A model generated the notes under the pieces. It was not told the DNA's origin. It saw only the letters and a list, made by a program, of their open reading frames with translations, and ran no database searches. Below, in pieces: positions 35,261 through 43,298 of a stretch of 64,000 nucleotides of DNA (position 1 is the stretch's first letter; each line of letters begins with the position of its first letter). Made by a program: the position numbers and the translations under genes. Source of the stretch: Candidatus Bathyarchaeota archaeon (GTDB lineage Archaea > Thermoproteota > Bathyarchaeia > Bathyarchaeales > UBA233); assembly GCA_025057795.1 (NCBI GenBank), contig JANXEP010000039.1, positions 62,001 to 126,000 of the forward strand. The letters run 5' to 3'.

Positions 35261-36721
35261 TTAATAATCTAAATATTTCATAATTTCCCAGGGTGTTACA
35301 TATAGGCAATACTGGTTCCAGTCATTTGTCTTATATTCTATGAATGCATCAAATATGTGACTTCCCAAGGTTCGATGGATGACCTCATCGCTTTTCATTT
35401 CCTCTAGGGCTTCTCTAAGCGTTGTTGGAAGCTCCCGTATTCCAAGGGCCTTCCGCCTCTCCGCAGGCATCTTGTAGACGTCCTCGTCCACAGGGTCTCC
35501 AGGGTCAATTTTCTTTTTAACTCCGTCAAGTCCAGCCATTAATAGGCAAGCGAAAGCCATGTATGGATTGCATGATGGATCTACGCCCCGATACTCAACC
35601 CGCTTCTGGTGGGCGAATTCTGGACCTTTATAGTAGACTGGGATGCGCACTAGGGCTGACCTGTTGCGGCGGGACCACATGATATAGATTGGCGCTTCAA
35701 AGCCTGGAACCAGCCGCTTGTAGGAGTTAACTGTGGGGCAGCATACGGCGCTTAAGGCACGCGCATGGTCTAAAAGCCCGCCGACGAAGTATCGGCCAGT
35801 TTGGCTAAGCTCCGCGTATTCATCATCTTCATCGTACATCACGTTTTTTCCATCCTTCCATAGGGAGATGTGCGTATGCATTCCGCTTGCGTTGTCAAGG
35901 TAAACGGGCTTCGGCATAAAAGTGGCTATTAAACCATGTTTTTTGGCGACGTTTTTCGCCACAAACTTATAGTATATCGCTCTATCAGCAGTTTCAACGA
36001 TAGACCCGTATTTGAAGTTTATTTCAATTTGCCCCGCAGTCGCCACTTCATGGTGATGCTTTTCAATTTTAAAGCCGAAATAGTCTTCGAGGATAGAGGA
36101 AACCTCGTTTCGGTATTCTATGGTTGTGTCTTCAGGCGGAGGTCTGTAATAGGCCTCCTTCGGTCTGAGAACAAAGTTCCCTGGTGTTATTTCTGGGGAC
36201 TGCGGCACAACCCTCGGCGGACCCCATGAATCTCCTTCTCCACCTTTTGGACTCACCCAAAGATCCCAAACAAGTTTTGTCGGATCTATGGATGAGAATA
36301 GAAAGTATTCAATTTCTGGAGCCACATATGCCTCATAGCCTATTTCCTCAGCAACTTTTACGGCCTTTTTTGCAACGTACCCTCTCGAGCATACTTCTGA
36401 AGGGCCGCCGCCGTAGGCCTCATATACGTCCCCTAAGATTATTGCGCTTTTCTGGTCTTCTCCCTCGGCCCACGGTATTATAGCCAATGTTTTAGGGTCC
36501 GGCATATAGGTCATATCTGATTCATCAATGGATTTAAAGCCCCTAACTGAAGAACCATCAAAGCCTAAACCTGCCGTGAAGGCGTTGCCTTCCATGTATT
36601 CTCTTGCAGGCACAATCATGTCATGCATCAATCCACGTATGTCGACGAATGTGGAATGAACCCATCTTACCTTGTTTGCTTTTAATAGTTCTACGGCTTT
36701 TCTAGCATCTTCATTTTCCAT
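35261..36721 (-). CDS. glnA: Glutamine synthetase
   Basis: The 486-residue enzyme makes glutamine from glutamate, ammonia and ATP. It has the type I motifs: GFDGSSVRGF near residue 53, the metal-binding EIEYFLF, KHHHEVATAGQ, and NRSALVRIP. An insert of about 30 residues around 150-190 (SPKGGEGDSWG region) makes it longer than most archaeal GS. It is divergent from an Lrp regulator, and two RAM-domain genes follow it in the same operon. Confidence 0.96.
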   Translation of the reverse strand: MENEDARKAVELLKANKVRWVHSTFVDIRGLMHDMIVPAREYMEGNAFTAGLGFDGSSVRGFKSIDESDMTYMPDPKTLAIIPWAEGEDQKSAIILGDVYEAYGGGPSEVCSRGYVAKKAVKVAEEIGYEAYVAPEIEYFLFSSIDPTKLVWDLWVSPKGGEGDSWGPPRVVPQSPEITPGNFVLRPKEAYYRPPPEDTTIEYRNEVSSILEDYFGFKIEKHHHEVATAGQIEINFKYGSIVETADRAIYYKFVAKNVAKKHGLIATFMPKPVYLDNASGMHTHISLWKDGKNVMYDEDDEYAELSQTGRYFVGGLLDHARALSAVCCPTVNSYKRLVPGFEAPIYIMWSRRNRSALVRIPVYYKGPEFAHQKRVEYRGVDPSCNPYMAFACLLMAGLDGVKKKIDPGDPVDEDVYKMPAERRKALGIRELPTTLREALEEMKSDEVIHRTLGSHIFDAFIEYKTNDWNQYCLYVTPWEIMKYLDY

Positions 36722-36767
36722 ACTCTCACCGTTTATTCAACAATTCTTGTTTTTTATTTCACGAAAA

Positions 36768-36775
36768 TATATAAA
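36768..36775 (-). promoter_or_regulatory. TATA box of glnA
   Basis: TTTATATA on the minus strand, 47-54 bases before the glnA ATG at 36721, within GATTTATATATTTT. It is back to back with the TATA box of the divergent lrp gene at 36799. Confidence 0.55.
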
Positions 36776-36798
36776 TCTTTCTTTTTTAAACAAAAACA

Positions 36799-36808
36799 TT
36801 TATATATC
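36799..36808 (+). promoter_or_regulatory. TATA box of the lrp gene
   Basis: TTTATATATC lies about 60 bases before the ATG at 36868, predicting a start of transcription near 36828. Confidence 0.5.
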
Positions 36809-36810
36809 AT

Positions 36811-36834
36811 CAGAATAAATGAATAAATATTCAG
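36811..36834. promoter_or_regulatory. Candidate operator at the lrp transcription start
   Basis: CAGAATA...TATTCAG forms a 7-bp inverted repeat with one mismatch, containing GAATA-aa-TATTC (36821-36832) as perfect inner arms. The right half shares the 12-mer ATAAATATTCAG with the palindrome at 42356-42389. Its place over the predicted start suits a repressor, perhaps Lrp itself. Confidence 0.4.
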
Positions 36835-36867
36835 CATGTTCTATAATAGTTTAGGGAGAAGAAACAT

Positions 36868-37341
36868 ATGAAGGTCGAGAAAGAAAGATTAGATGATGTA
36901 GATCTGAGAATAATCAACCTGCTCCAGAAGGATTCTAGGCTTTCATATAACAAAATTGCGAGTAAGCTTGGAATATCTGTCGGGACAGCTTACAACCGTA
37001 TTAAAAGTTTGGAGGAGAAGGGTATATTGAAGGGCTACACTGTGCTAATAGACATGGATAAGGTGGGTTATGATTTAACCGCACTTATACTAATCCAGGC
37101 GGAGGGAAAACACCTTTTAGACGTTGAAACTGAAATAGCCAAAATGAACAACGTTGTATCCGTCTACGATATAACTGGAGACTTTGACATAGCTGTAATT
37201 GCACGATTCGAAGACAGGAACAGTCTAAACCAATTCATAAAAAGCCTGATTAGCTTGCCCCATGTAAAAAGAACAGTTACAAACGTAGTCCTAAACGTAG
37301 TCAAAGAAGACATCAGAATAAAAATGCGTTCAGAATCCTAA
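36868..37341 (+). CDS. Lrp/AsnC family transcription regulator
   Basis: The 157-residue protein has an N-terminal helix-turn-helix (DLRIINLLQKDSRLSYNKIA, then ISVGTAYNRIKSLEEKGI) and a C-terminal RAM ligand domain (VVSVYDITGDFDIAV). Divergent transcription from glnA suggests it controls glnA and itself. The two stand-alone RAM proteins in the glnA operon could co-assemble with it. An AGGGAG tract upstream of the ATG is the likely ribosome-binding site. Confidence 0.93.
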   Translation: MKVEKERLDDVDLRIINLLQKDSRLSYNKIASKLGISVGTAYNRIKSLEEKGILKGYTVLIDMDKVGYDLTALILIQAEGKHLLDVETEIAKMNNVVSVYDITGDFDIAVIARFEDRNSLNQFIKSLISLPHVKRTVTNVVLNVVKEDIRIKMRSES

Positions 37342-37544
37342 AATTTAGTTAAACTCAAAAGCACCCCGATGGAAAACGTTCTTGCGCGCATATTTGGTCA
37401 TTAATTGTTTAGGTTTGTTAGTGCGTTTTTGGGCTTTCAGTATGTGAATGCTGATCTATTGATGATGCATAAAGACTTTAAAGATATATCGGCGCCTTTC
37501 CAGTTTGGCATTTAATCGACTCACCTTTTTACGCAAAATGCTTG

Positions 37545-39212
37545 TTATTGTCCGTTCCATCTGTTAACGATAGGCATTTTCCATCCAATTCCAAATGCTT
37601 TAGGTGTGATTTTTATGCATGGAGGTGCTTGTCGCCGTTTGTATTCTGCTCGCCTAATTCTTGAGTAGATGTCTTCTACGAGTTCCCTTGGAAAGCCTTT
37701 TTCCAAGAGTTCCCGCCTACCTTTTCTTTTCTCTATTATGTCGTCCACAAGTGGACTTACAATTTCAAAGTCAAATGGATCGTACTGGTTTTCTTTCAGC
37801 TCTGGGGATGGTTTCTTCTCGAATACGTTTTCAGGGATTATCTCTCTTCCAGCCTTCGCATTGACATACCTTGCTAGCCGATAGACTTCAAGTTTGCTTA
37901 CGTCGCCGAGGGCGCCTATTCCGCCAGCCATATCCCCGTATAAAGTGCAGTAGCCGAGGGCAAGCTCAGTTTTGTTTCCAGTATTTATAACAAGTATTTT
38001 TAATTCTTTAAGCCTGTTGGATATGTCCATAAGAATGTTTCCTCTTATTCGTGGCTGAATGTTCTCATCTGCAACAGGGTTATCGCTTTCTTTGGTTAAT
38101 GCAAAGTGATTGCGTATTTCTTCCAAAGGCTTCTCCAAGGTTTTCATGTATGCTTCAACAATTTCCTGGATTGGGATTTCGACGAATAATATGCCGAGAT
38201 TTTTAGCAAGTTTTTGAGCATCTTCTTTGCTGTGTTGGCTTGAATATTTTGATGGCATGTAAACTCCAATGACGTTTTCTTTGCCTAACGCCTCAACCGC
38301 TATGCACGTGGTTAGGGAGGAATCGATTCCACCGCTCATTCCCACGATCGCCTTTTTGAATCCGGTTTTTCTAAAGTAATCTTTTACCCCTAGCACTAAC
38401 GCGTTAAACATTTCCTGCTCTTTGCAGTAAGACGGCATCTCAACTTTTTCCGCGGTTCCATTTTTTATGTTAAGGTCTGCTATTACTAGGTCTTCACTAA
38501 ACTGTTTACCTACCGCTATCAAATTACCTGTCTTATCTACAGCTAAACTTTGCCCATCAAAGACAAGTTCATCTTGGCCCCCAACCAAGTTAACATAAAA
38601 AATGGGAACGCCATTCTTTTTCGACTTTTCTTGCAACAATTTCATTCTAACAAATCTTTTTCCAACGTAAAATGGGGATGCCGAGATATTAATAATCAAT
38701 TCAGCGCCTTTTGCTGCTAAAGTGTCTGTAACTTTTACAGAGTACTCTTCATCCCATAAATCTTCACAAATTTCAACACCAAGAGTAAAAATTTCCCCAT
38801 TAATGTCGATTTTTACTGGGTCAATGTTTTTTGAAGGCTTAAAGTATCTTGTTTCGTCAAACACGTCATAAGTAGGTAGAAGAGTTTTATGAACTACCGC
38901 TAATAACTTGTTTCCTTTAAAAACCGCCGCAGCATTATAAAGAGCATCATCTTCATAATCGACAAAACCAACTATTCCCACGATTTCTTTATTTTTGTTT
39001 ATGAGCTTCCACAACGATTCTTTATTGGCTTTCACAAATTCTTTCTCGTAAAGTAAATCTTGGGGAGGATAACCAGTAACCGCTAACTCTGGGAAGGCCA
39101 CCATATCCGCTTCACAATTTCTAGCTAACTCCAAGAATTCTTGTATTTTTTCAATGTTTCCGTAGATGTCGCCAACAACTGCGTTTATTTGTGCCATAGC
39201 AACTTTCATCAT
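37545..39212 (-). CDS. nadE: NAD synthetase, glutamine-dependent
   Basis: An N-terminal nitrilase-fold glutaminase is joined to the NAD synthetase domain. The Glu-Lys-Cys triad is visible in AFPELAVTGYPP, HKTLLPTYDVFDE and GVEICEDLW; the synthetase P-loop is GMSGGIDSSLT. The frame opens 38 codons further upstream, but ATG 39212 or the adjacent ATG 39209 follows a strong AGGAGG, and MKVAMAQIN is the family start. Archaea often have the shorter ammonia-dependent NadE, so this is the bacterial-like long form. About 555 residues. Confidence 0.95.
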   Translation of the reverse strand: MMKVAMAQINAVVGDIYGNIEKIQEFLELARNCEADMVAFPELAVTGYPPQDLLYEKEFVKANKESLWKLINKNKEIVGIVGFVDYEDDALYNAAAVFKGNKLLAVVHKTLLPTYDVFDETRYFKPSKNIDPVKIDINGEIFTLGVEICEDLWDEEYSVKVTDTLAAKGAELIINISASPFYVGKRFVRMKLLQEKSKKNGVPIFYVNLVGGQDELVFDGQSLAVDKTGNLIAVGKQFSEDLVIADLNIKNGTAEKVEMPSYCKEQEMFNALVLGVKDYFRKTGFKKAIVGMSGGIDSSLTTCIAVEALGKENVIGVYMPSKYSSQHSKEDAQKLAKNLGILFVEIPIQEIVEAYMKTLEKPLEEIRNHFALTKESDNPVADENIQPRIRGNILMDISNRLKELKILVINTGNKTELALGYCTLYGDMAGGIGALGDVSKLEVYRLARYVNAKAGREIIPENVFEKKPSPELKENQYDPFDFEIVSPLVDDIIEKRKGRRELLEKGFPRELVEDIYSRIRRAEYKRRQAPPCIKITPKAFGIGWKMPIVNRWNGQ

Positions 39213-39268
39213 GGCCCTCCTTAAAAAAGAAGTAGAAAAAAAGAAGGAAAAGTTTGTTATACTGGATT

Positions 39269-39409
39269 TTACACCCATTTTCGGCCCATTTTGAGCTTTA
39301 GCATGTTCACGCTCGCTTCGAGACATTTTACTCGCTTCTTTAATTCTTCTATTTCTATACGCAATTCTCCTACACTTTTTTCCTCCAATATTTTTTGAGT
39401 TTGGGACAT
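39269..39409 (-). CDS. 46-residue coiled-coil protein between amt and nadE
   Basis: Minus-strand ATG 39409 opens 47 codons. The product starts MSQTQKILEEKSVGELR and has heptad-like spacing of Leu, Ile and Val through residues 14-40, so a short coiled coil is expected. A strong site GAGGTGA sits seven bases before the ATG. It starts 12 bases after the amt stop and ends before nadE, in the same operon. No family is recognised. The strong ribosome-binding site is the main evidence that it is translated. Confidence 0.65.
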   Translation of the reverse strand: MSQTQKILEEKSVGELRIEIEELKKRVKCLEASVNMLKLKMGRKWV

Positions 39410-39421
39410 GAAATCACCTCT

Positions 39422-40741
39422 TTATGGAAATTCTTTTTCCAATTGATCTTCGGGGTACGCATACGTTTTATGGTCTGCTATGTCTAAGCCGAAGAGTTCG
39501 GCGTCTCTGTGGGCTCGAAGTAGTCCTGTCTTGTGAATGAACTTGAAGAGCACGAAGCCGGTTAACCCAGCCCATGCCGCAATTGCCAAACCGCCTAAAG
39601 CCTGTGTTCCTATTAGTCTAAGCCATTCCCCTATTGTTGAAACTCCGTAGATTGGGTGGGCTCCAAGAACTTTTAGGCTAAATAGTCCTGTTGCAATTAC
39701 GCCCCATAAGCCACATGCTGCGTGTACTGGAACGCATACGCAAGCATCATCTACGTGAAATTTGTGTTCCAGTAATCCTTGGACGAAAGTTGTAAGTATT
39801 CCAGCAACAACGCCTGTTATGAACGCGAATATCGGATGTATTATTGCTGCACCTGAGCAGATGGCAACAGCGCCTGCGAGCAAGCCTGCCATTGAGGTTA
39901 ATGCGTGTCCTCTTGAGGTTAACGCTGCACCGAAGAGCCCTCCAGCCATTGCCATTGCGGTGGTAACGCCTACCCATGCCAGTTCTACGTTTATCATTTG
40001 GGCATTGCTTGCAGTGCTTGAGCCAACGTTGAATCCGAACCAACCAAATACTAGCAACCAAGCGCCAATGACTGATAGAGGCAAGCTGTGGCCGAAGAAG
40101 GCACGGGCTTCTTTCTTCTTGCCAACGAATTTGCCTATCCTTGGTCCAATAGTTGTTGCTGCTGCCATGGCAAACATGCCGCCTGTCAAGTGCACCACTG
40201 ACGAGCCTGCATAGTCAATGTATCCCATCTGAGCTAGCCAGCCTCCGCCCCACACCCAGTGTTCTGCCACAGGATATAGGATAGCGGAAATTACTGCCGC
40301 GGCTATAACCCATCCCCAGAGCTTGTCTCTTTCAGCTGTTGCGCCAGGGATTATTCCTATGGCGGTTATGGCGAACATGGACATTTTAAACCATAATCCC
40401 AGATCTCCATACCCTGATGGACTTGCCGGGATTCCATAGGCTCCAGTTGCTGATAAAGCAGCGGGTAGCGGGTTGGCGATGGTGGGCAGCCATCGAGGAA
40501 TGCCAAAAAATGGTTCTTTAGTATAATATGCCACCGGAAAGCCTACTAGGTAGTACATTACGAAAGCCAATGTCCAGCCTATGTTCAGCATTATTATGGT
40601 GTGAGCAACGTTCTTCTTTCGCACCAATCCAGCGTAAAGTAGGGCAAAGCCAGCTGTGGCCATTATCAGTATGGCTACTGGAGCCCAACCCACTGTGAAA
40701 ACCTGCTGTATAGACGCAAAATTTTCGTCCGCAGTTGACAT
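39422..40741 (-). CDS. amt: Ammonium transporter Amt
   Basis: The protein (439 residues from ATG 40741) is a typical Amt with about 11 membrane helices. Family parts are GFALLYAGLVRKKN, GGWLAQMGYIDYAGSSVVHLTGG, FGFNVGS, and the second pore His region VPVHAACGLWG. ATG 40741 has AGGTGA seven bases upstream; the TTG one codon earlier does not. No glnK (PII) gene follows, as it usually does; the upstream neighbour, 10 bases away, is a KaiC-like ATPase. Confidence 0.96.
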   Translation of the reverse strand: MSTADENFASIQQVFTVGWAPVAILIMATAGFALLYAGLVRKKNVAHTIIMLNIGWTLAFVMYYLVGFPVAYYTKEPFFGIPRWLPTIANPLPAALSATGAYGIPASPSGYGDLGLWFKMSMFAITAIGIIPGATAERDKLWGWVIAAAVISAILYPVAEHWVWGGGWLAQMGYIDYAGSSVVHLTGGMFAMAAATTIGPRIGKFVGKKKEARAFFGHSLPLSVIGAWLLVFGWFGFNVGSSTASNAQMINVELAWVGVTTAMAMAGGLFGAALTSRGHALTSMAGLLAGAVAICSGAAIIHPIFAFITGVVAGILTTFVQGLLEHKFHVDDACVCVPVHAACGLWGVIATGLFSLKVLGAHPIYGVSTIGEWLRLIGTQALGGLAIAAWAGLTGFVLFKFIHKTGLLRAHRDAELFGLDIADHKTYAYPEDQLEKEFP

Positions 40742-40751
40742 CAAACTTCAC

Positions 40752-41516
40752 CTAGATTTTACTTGCAAACCAAACGGGCTTCAAAGATATTGGAATCTCC
40801 TCAACTGACAGTCCCTCTTTTTCTATGTTCAGTTTGAGAATCTGTGGTTTAAGTGGAACACTTCTGGACTTTCTTAGAATGAATACTCGAGTCCACACAA
40901 CATCATGTTTATGGTAGTCTAGGTATATGAGATGGTCAACCAGATATTCTGTTATGTCTGGAGTTGGCGGTATTCCCTCCGCAGTAAATACTGTGGTTGC
41001 ACCTCTTTTTTTAACCTCTAAAAGCACCTTCATGAAAACTTCTCTGAATTCTGTAGGATCTACAAGTCTACGTTCTAGGGACGAAAGCGAGTCTAAAACT
41101 ATTCTGCTGGCCTCTGGTTGTGCGGCTAAACCTCGCATAACTATATCAACAGCTTCTTCCTTGTTGACCAGAGAATATTCGCTAGCATAGGCTGCACTTA
41201 TTGACAAGTCTACGATCGCTATTTGCCCTTCTTTAATCAGTTTTGGGAAATCACTCCAAAGCTCTTTGCCAGTTCGCGTTATTGTTTCAGGTGTTTCCTC
41301 AGTTGTTATGTAGATGCCTTTCTCGCCTTTTTCAGCACCTTTGTGTAAAAACTGAAGGCATAGAATCGTTTTACCAGTCCCCGGTTCTCCTCTTACAAGA
41401 ATGGCATCACCCCTCGGTAATCCAGGGATAAAGTTTGTCAGCCCTTCAACACCTAAGTCTATCCAATCGATAGTTCTCCGTTCTTCCATCTCTTCTACTG
41501 AAAGCGCCTTAACCAT
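40752..41516 (-). CDS. KaiC-like RecA-superfamily ATPase (single domain)
   Basis: The 254-residue protein has Walker A GEPGTGKT (residues 43-50) and a Walker B-type IVLDSLSSLE near residue 138. It is one KaiC domain (RAD55/COG0467 group), with no second copy and no obvious output domain. Archaeal KaiC-like ATPases are thought to act in signalling. Its position directly before amt suggests a role in ammonium sensing or transport control in place of PII; this is inference. Confidence 0.88.
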   Translation of the reverse strand: MVKALSVEEMEERRTIDWIDLGVEGLTNFIPGLPRGDAILVRGEPGTGKTILCLQFLHKGAEKGEKGIYITTEETPETITRTGKELWSDFPKLIKEGQIAIVDLSISAAYASEYSLVNKEEAVDIVMRGLAAQPEASRIVLDSLSSLERRLVDPTEFREVFMKVLLEVKKRGATTVFTAEGIPPTPDITEYLVDHLIYLDYHKHDVVWTRVFILRKSRSVPLKPQILKLNIEKEGLSVEEIPISLKPVWFASKI

Positions 41517-41560
41517 TTTTCATTAATCACCTCTTCGTATACGCGATTTGCCTCGGAAAA

Positions 41561-41568
41561 ATATAAAT
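41561..41568 (-). promoter_or_regulatory. TATA box of the kaiC-amt operon
   Basis: ATTTATAT on the minus strand, 45-52 bases before the ATG at 41516. Confidence 0.45.
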
Positions 41569-41582
41569 GTTGTTAAGATTTG

Positions 41583-41599
41583 TTCATAAAAATTATGAA
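41583..41599. promoter_or_regulatory. Palindrome upstream of the kaiC-amt TATA box
   Basis: TTCATAA-aaa-TTATGAA: perfect 7-bp arms, 3-bp spacer, placed just upstream of the TATA/BRE region of the operon. A related TTTCATA...TATGAAA pair occurs at 42317-42348 in front of the neighbouring ribbon-helix-helix gene. It may be that regulator's binding site. Confidence 0.45.
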
Positions 41600-41677
41600 A
41601 AAAATAGAAATTAAACATTAATTTCAGGATATCATATAAGAATTACAAAAAATAAAAATAAAATGTAAATTATTACA

Positions 41678-42265
41678 TTAGCTAGGTCTTATAGTAAGAT
41701 TCAGCTTTGAAAAGTTTTCTTTAATATTAAATTTCACACCAATTCCTGAAAGAAACTCTTCAAGAAATAACCTGACAAAATCTTTATGAAGTGCAGATCC
41801 CAGGACGATGGTGAATTCTTTTTCAGAGCTTTTAGTGAATTTGAAAAAGTTACAGTCTTCGAGGCGGGTTAGAAGGCTTTCAATGTTAGTTATTCTTTCT
41901 CTGAGTTGTTCTACGTGAGCTCGAGCTACTTTCTTGTGTTCTTCCCAAAACTTTTCTCTCTCTTTTTCAGGTAAAGACTCAATAGTGTTCAAGAAGAGAA
42001 ACCAATGATCTACATCCAGTATGACATGTTCACCGTTTAGGAGCAACTCCATATAAGAACGGACTTTTCGATTCACAACCGGATCAGCTATAGCCTTATT
42101 TTCATTAAAAAACCTTAAAGCCCTCCTCATTATTTCACTTTGCGAGAGCCCTTCCTCTAGGCTAAGCTTTTTTAACAAATCTGCTGCGGGTGGATCGAAG
42201 GCTACCGTTATCCTAACAAGCCCCTTTTGCAAATTTTTATGGAATCTCCGTTCACGGGCAAACAC
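41678..42265 (-). CDS. Ribbon-helix-helix regulator with uncharacterised C-terminal domain
   Basis: The 195-residue protein starts with a basic arm and an RHH pattern (VRITVAFDPPAADLLKKLS, then GLSQSEIMRRALRFF). Residues about 70-195 form a mixed alpha/beta domain without a recognised family. The layout matches the 203-residue protein at 5601-6212, so the two may be distant paralogues. It lies directly upstream of kaiC-amt on the same strand, about 160 bases away. Palindromes in both promoters suggest it may control itself and that operon. Confidence 0.6.
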   Translation of the reverse strand: MFARERRFHKNLQKGLVRITVAFDPPAADLLKKLSLEEGLSQSEIMRRALRFFNENKAIADPVVNRKVRSYMELLLNGEHVILDVDHWFLFLNTIESLPEKEREKFWEEHKKVARAHVEQLRERITNIESLLTRLEDCNFFKFTKSSEKEFTIVLGSALHKDFVRLFLEEFLSGIGVKFNIKENFSKLNLTIRPS

Positions 42266-42316
42266 TTAACATTCCATTCCACGTTATCTAACCATGTTTG
42301 TTAATCTAAACAGAAG

Positions 42317-42348
42317 TTTCATATAAGTATTTCCATAAAACTATGAAA
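42317..42348. promoter_or_regulatory. TTTCATA/TATGAAA inverted repeat
   Basis: Arms of 7 bp (42317-42323 and 42342-42348) flank 18 bases, over the predicted transcription start of the RHH gene. The half-sites match those of the palindrome at 41583-41599. Confidence 0.35.
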
Positions 42349-42360
42349 TTAATATATAAA

Positions 42361-42389
42361 TATTCAGAAAAATAAGATTTTTCTGAATA
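42361..42389. promoter_or_regulatory. Perfect 13-bp inverted repeat
   Basis: TATTCAGAAAAAT-aag-ATTTTTCTGAATA: 13-bp arms with a 3-bp spacer and no mismatch, immediately upstream of the RHH gene's TATA-like element. The left part extends to ATAAATATTCAG, shared exactly with the glnA/lrp region (36823-36834). This fits an operator more than a terminator, since no gene ends here. Confidence 0.55.
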
Positions 42390-42651
42390 AATGTTTGTAA
42401 ATGTGGATAGATTGAAAATTCAACATCACGCTGGAAAGGAGAGGTCGTTTTGATCTCCTAAAAAAGATAGCAAACGTCTTTGCTCTATTACTCCGTCCTC
42501 CACTACTTTCCGCTCTATTCATATATGCTTCTTTATGAAGTTGAGTGATTGCTTCTCACTTAATCCCAGAAAGGTTTATATGTTGTTATCTTCTAGTAAT
42601 AGGTTATAGGCAACCGTATGCCTACACAAAAAGTCGGTTGGTGTGTGACAT

Positions 42652-43296
42652 TTGGGCTTGAGATTATGCTTAGAGTGCAAAAATTTTGAGGATAGAATGG
42701 AAATAGACGGTGTGGTCTTATGTGCTAGGGGACATCGCCCCGGTATTGCTTGCCAAGAATTTAGAGACCGTTTTGAAGGCGCCAAAGCTATAGCGTCTAA
42801 GACAAGGTTTTGCATAGAATGCAAAAATTTTGAGGATCGAACAGACATAGACGGAGTTGTTGTATGCGCGAGGGGACATTGCCCTGGAGTTAGTTGTCCA
42901 GAGTTTCAAGACAGAACAGTGGATATCTTCTATTCATATGTTTACTGGAGCTACCTTTACAGCACAGGTAAGGTTGATGAGGGGAAGACTTATTGGGAGA
43001 CGAAGCTTTCACGGAAGCTTTCACCCAAAGAACTAGCATACGCAGTTCTACTTGAATATTTCAGCCTAGGCTTAGACTACTCTCACTTTATTAGATGTTG
43101 GAATGTTGCAAGAAAAGTTTATGGACAGAAAATGCCGGTTATCCAGGAAATTCTAGACGCAGCCTTGGAAAGATACAACTTGTTTGGTGAAAGAACAGAT
43201 TTGAGAAGGGCTTTTTCAGACTTGCTCTATGCAGGAAAATTCCCAAGGGATGTCGTCGTTGGATTTCCAAGGCTTTTAAAAAAGGTGGATGATTAA
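42652..43296 (+). CDS. Duplicated zinc-knuckle protein in the Nfn operon
   Basis: The 214-residue protein holds two near-identical units, each C-x2-C-x14-C-x9-C (Cys6, 9, 24, 34 and Cys54, 57, 72, 82), spaced exactly 48 residues, around the phrase CKNFEDR...IDGVV.CARGH. A helical domain of about 120 residues follows. I know no family for it. It ends two bases before the first Nfn-type subunit and is therefore cotranscribed. The cysteines could hold zinc or an FeS cluster. The first codon is TTG. Confidence 0.7.
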   Translation: MGLRLCLECKNFEDRMEIDGVVLCARGHRPGIACQEFRDRFEGAKAIASKTRFCIECKNFEDRTDIDGVVVCARGHCPGVSCPEFQDRTVDIFYSYVYWSYLYSTGKVDEGKTYWETKLSRKLSPKELAYAVLLEYFSLGLDYSHFIRCWNVARKVYGQKMPVIQEILDAALERYNLFGERTDLRRAFSDLLYAGKFPRDVVVGFPRLLKKVDD

Positions 43297-43298
43297 TC

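Larger units (their letters stand above)
42266..42651. other. Divergent promoter region between the RHH and zinc-knuckle genes
   Basis: No ORF. On the minus strand, TATTTATATA (42353-42362) suits the RHH gene. Inverted repeats occur at 42317-42348 and 42361-42389. On the plus strand, GTTTATAT near 42575 suits the operon starting at 42652. A weaker hairpin (AGGAGA/TCTCCT, arms at 42437-42442 and 42454-42459) lies between. Confidence 0.45.

Noticed and set aside
39213..39326. N-terminal extension of NadE
   Set aside because: It reads through the end of the 46-residue coiled-coil gene and lies upstream of a strong AGGAGG serving ATG 39212/39209.
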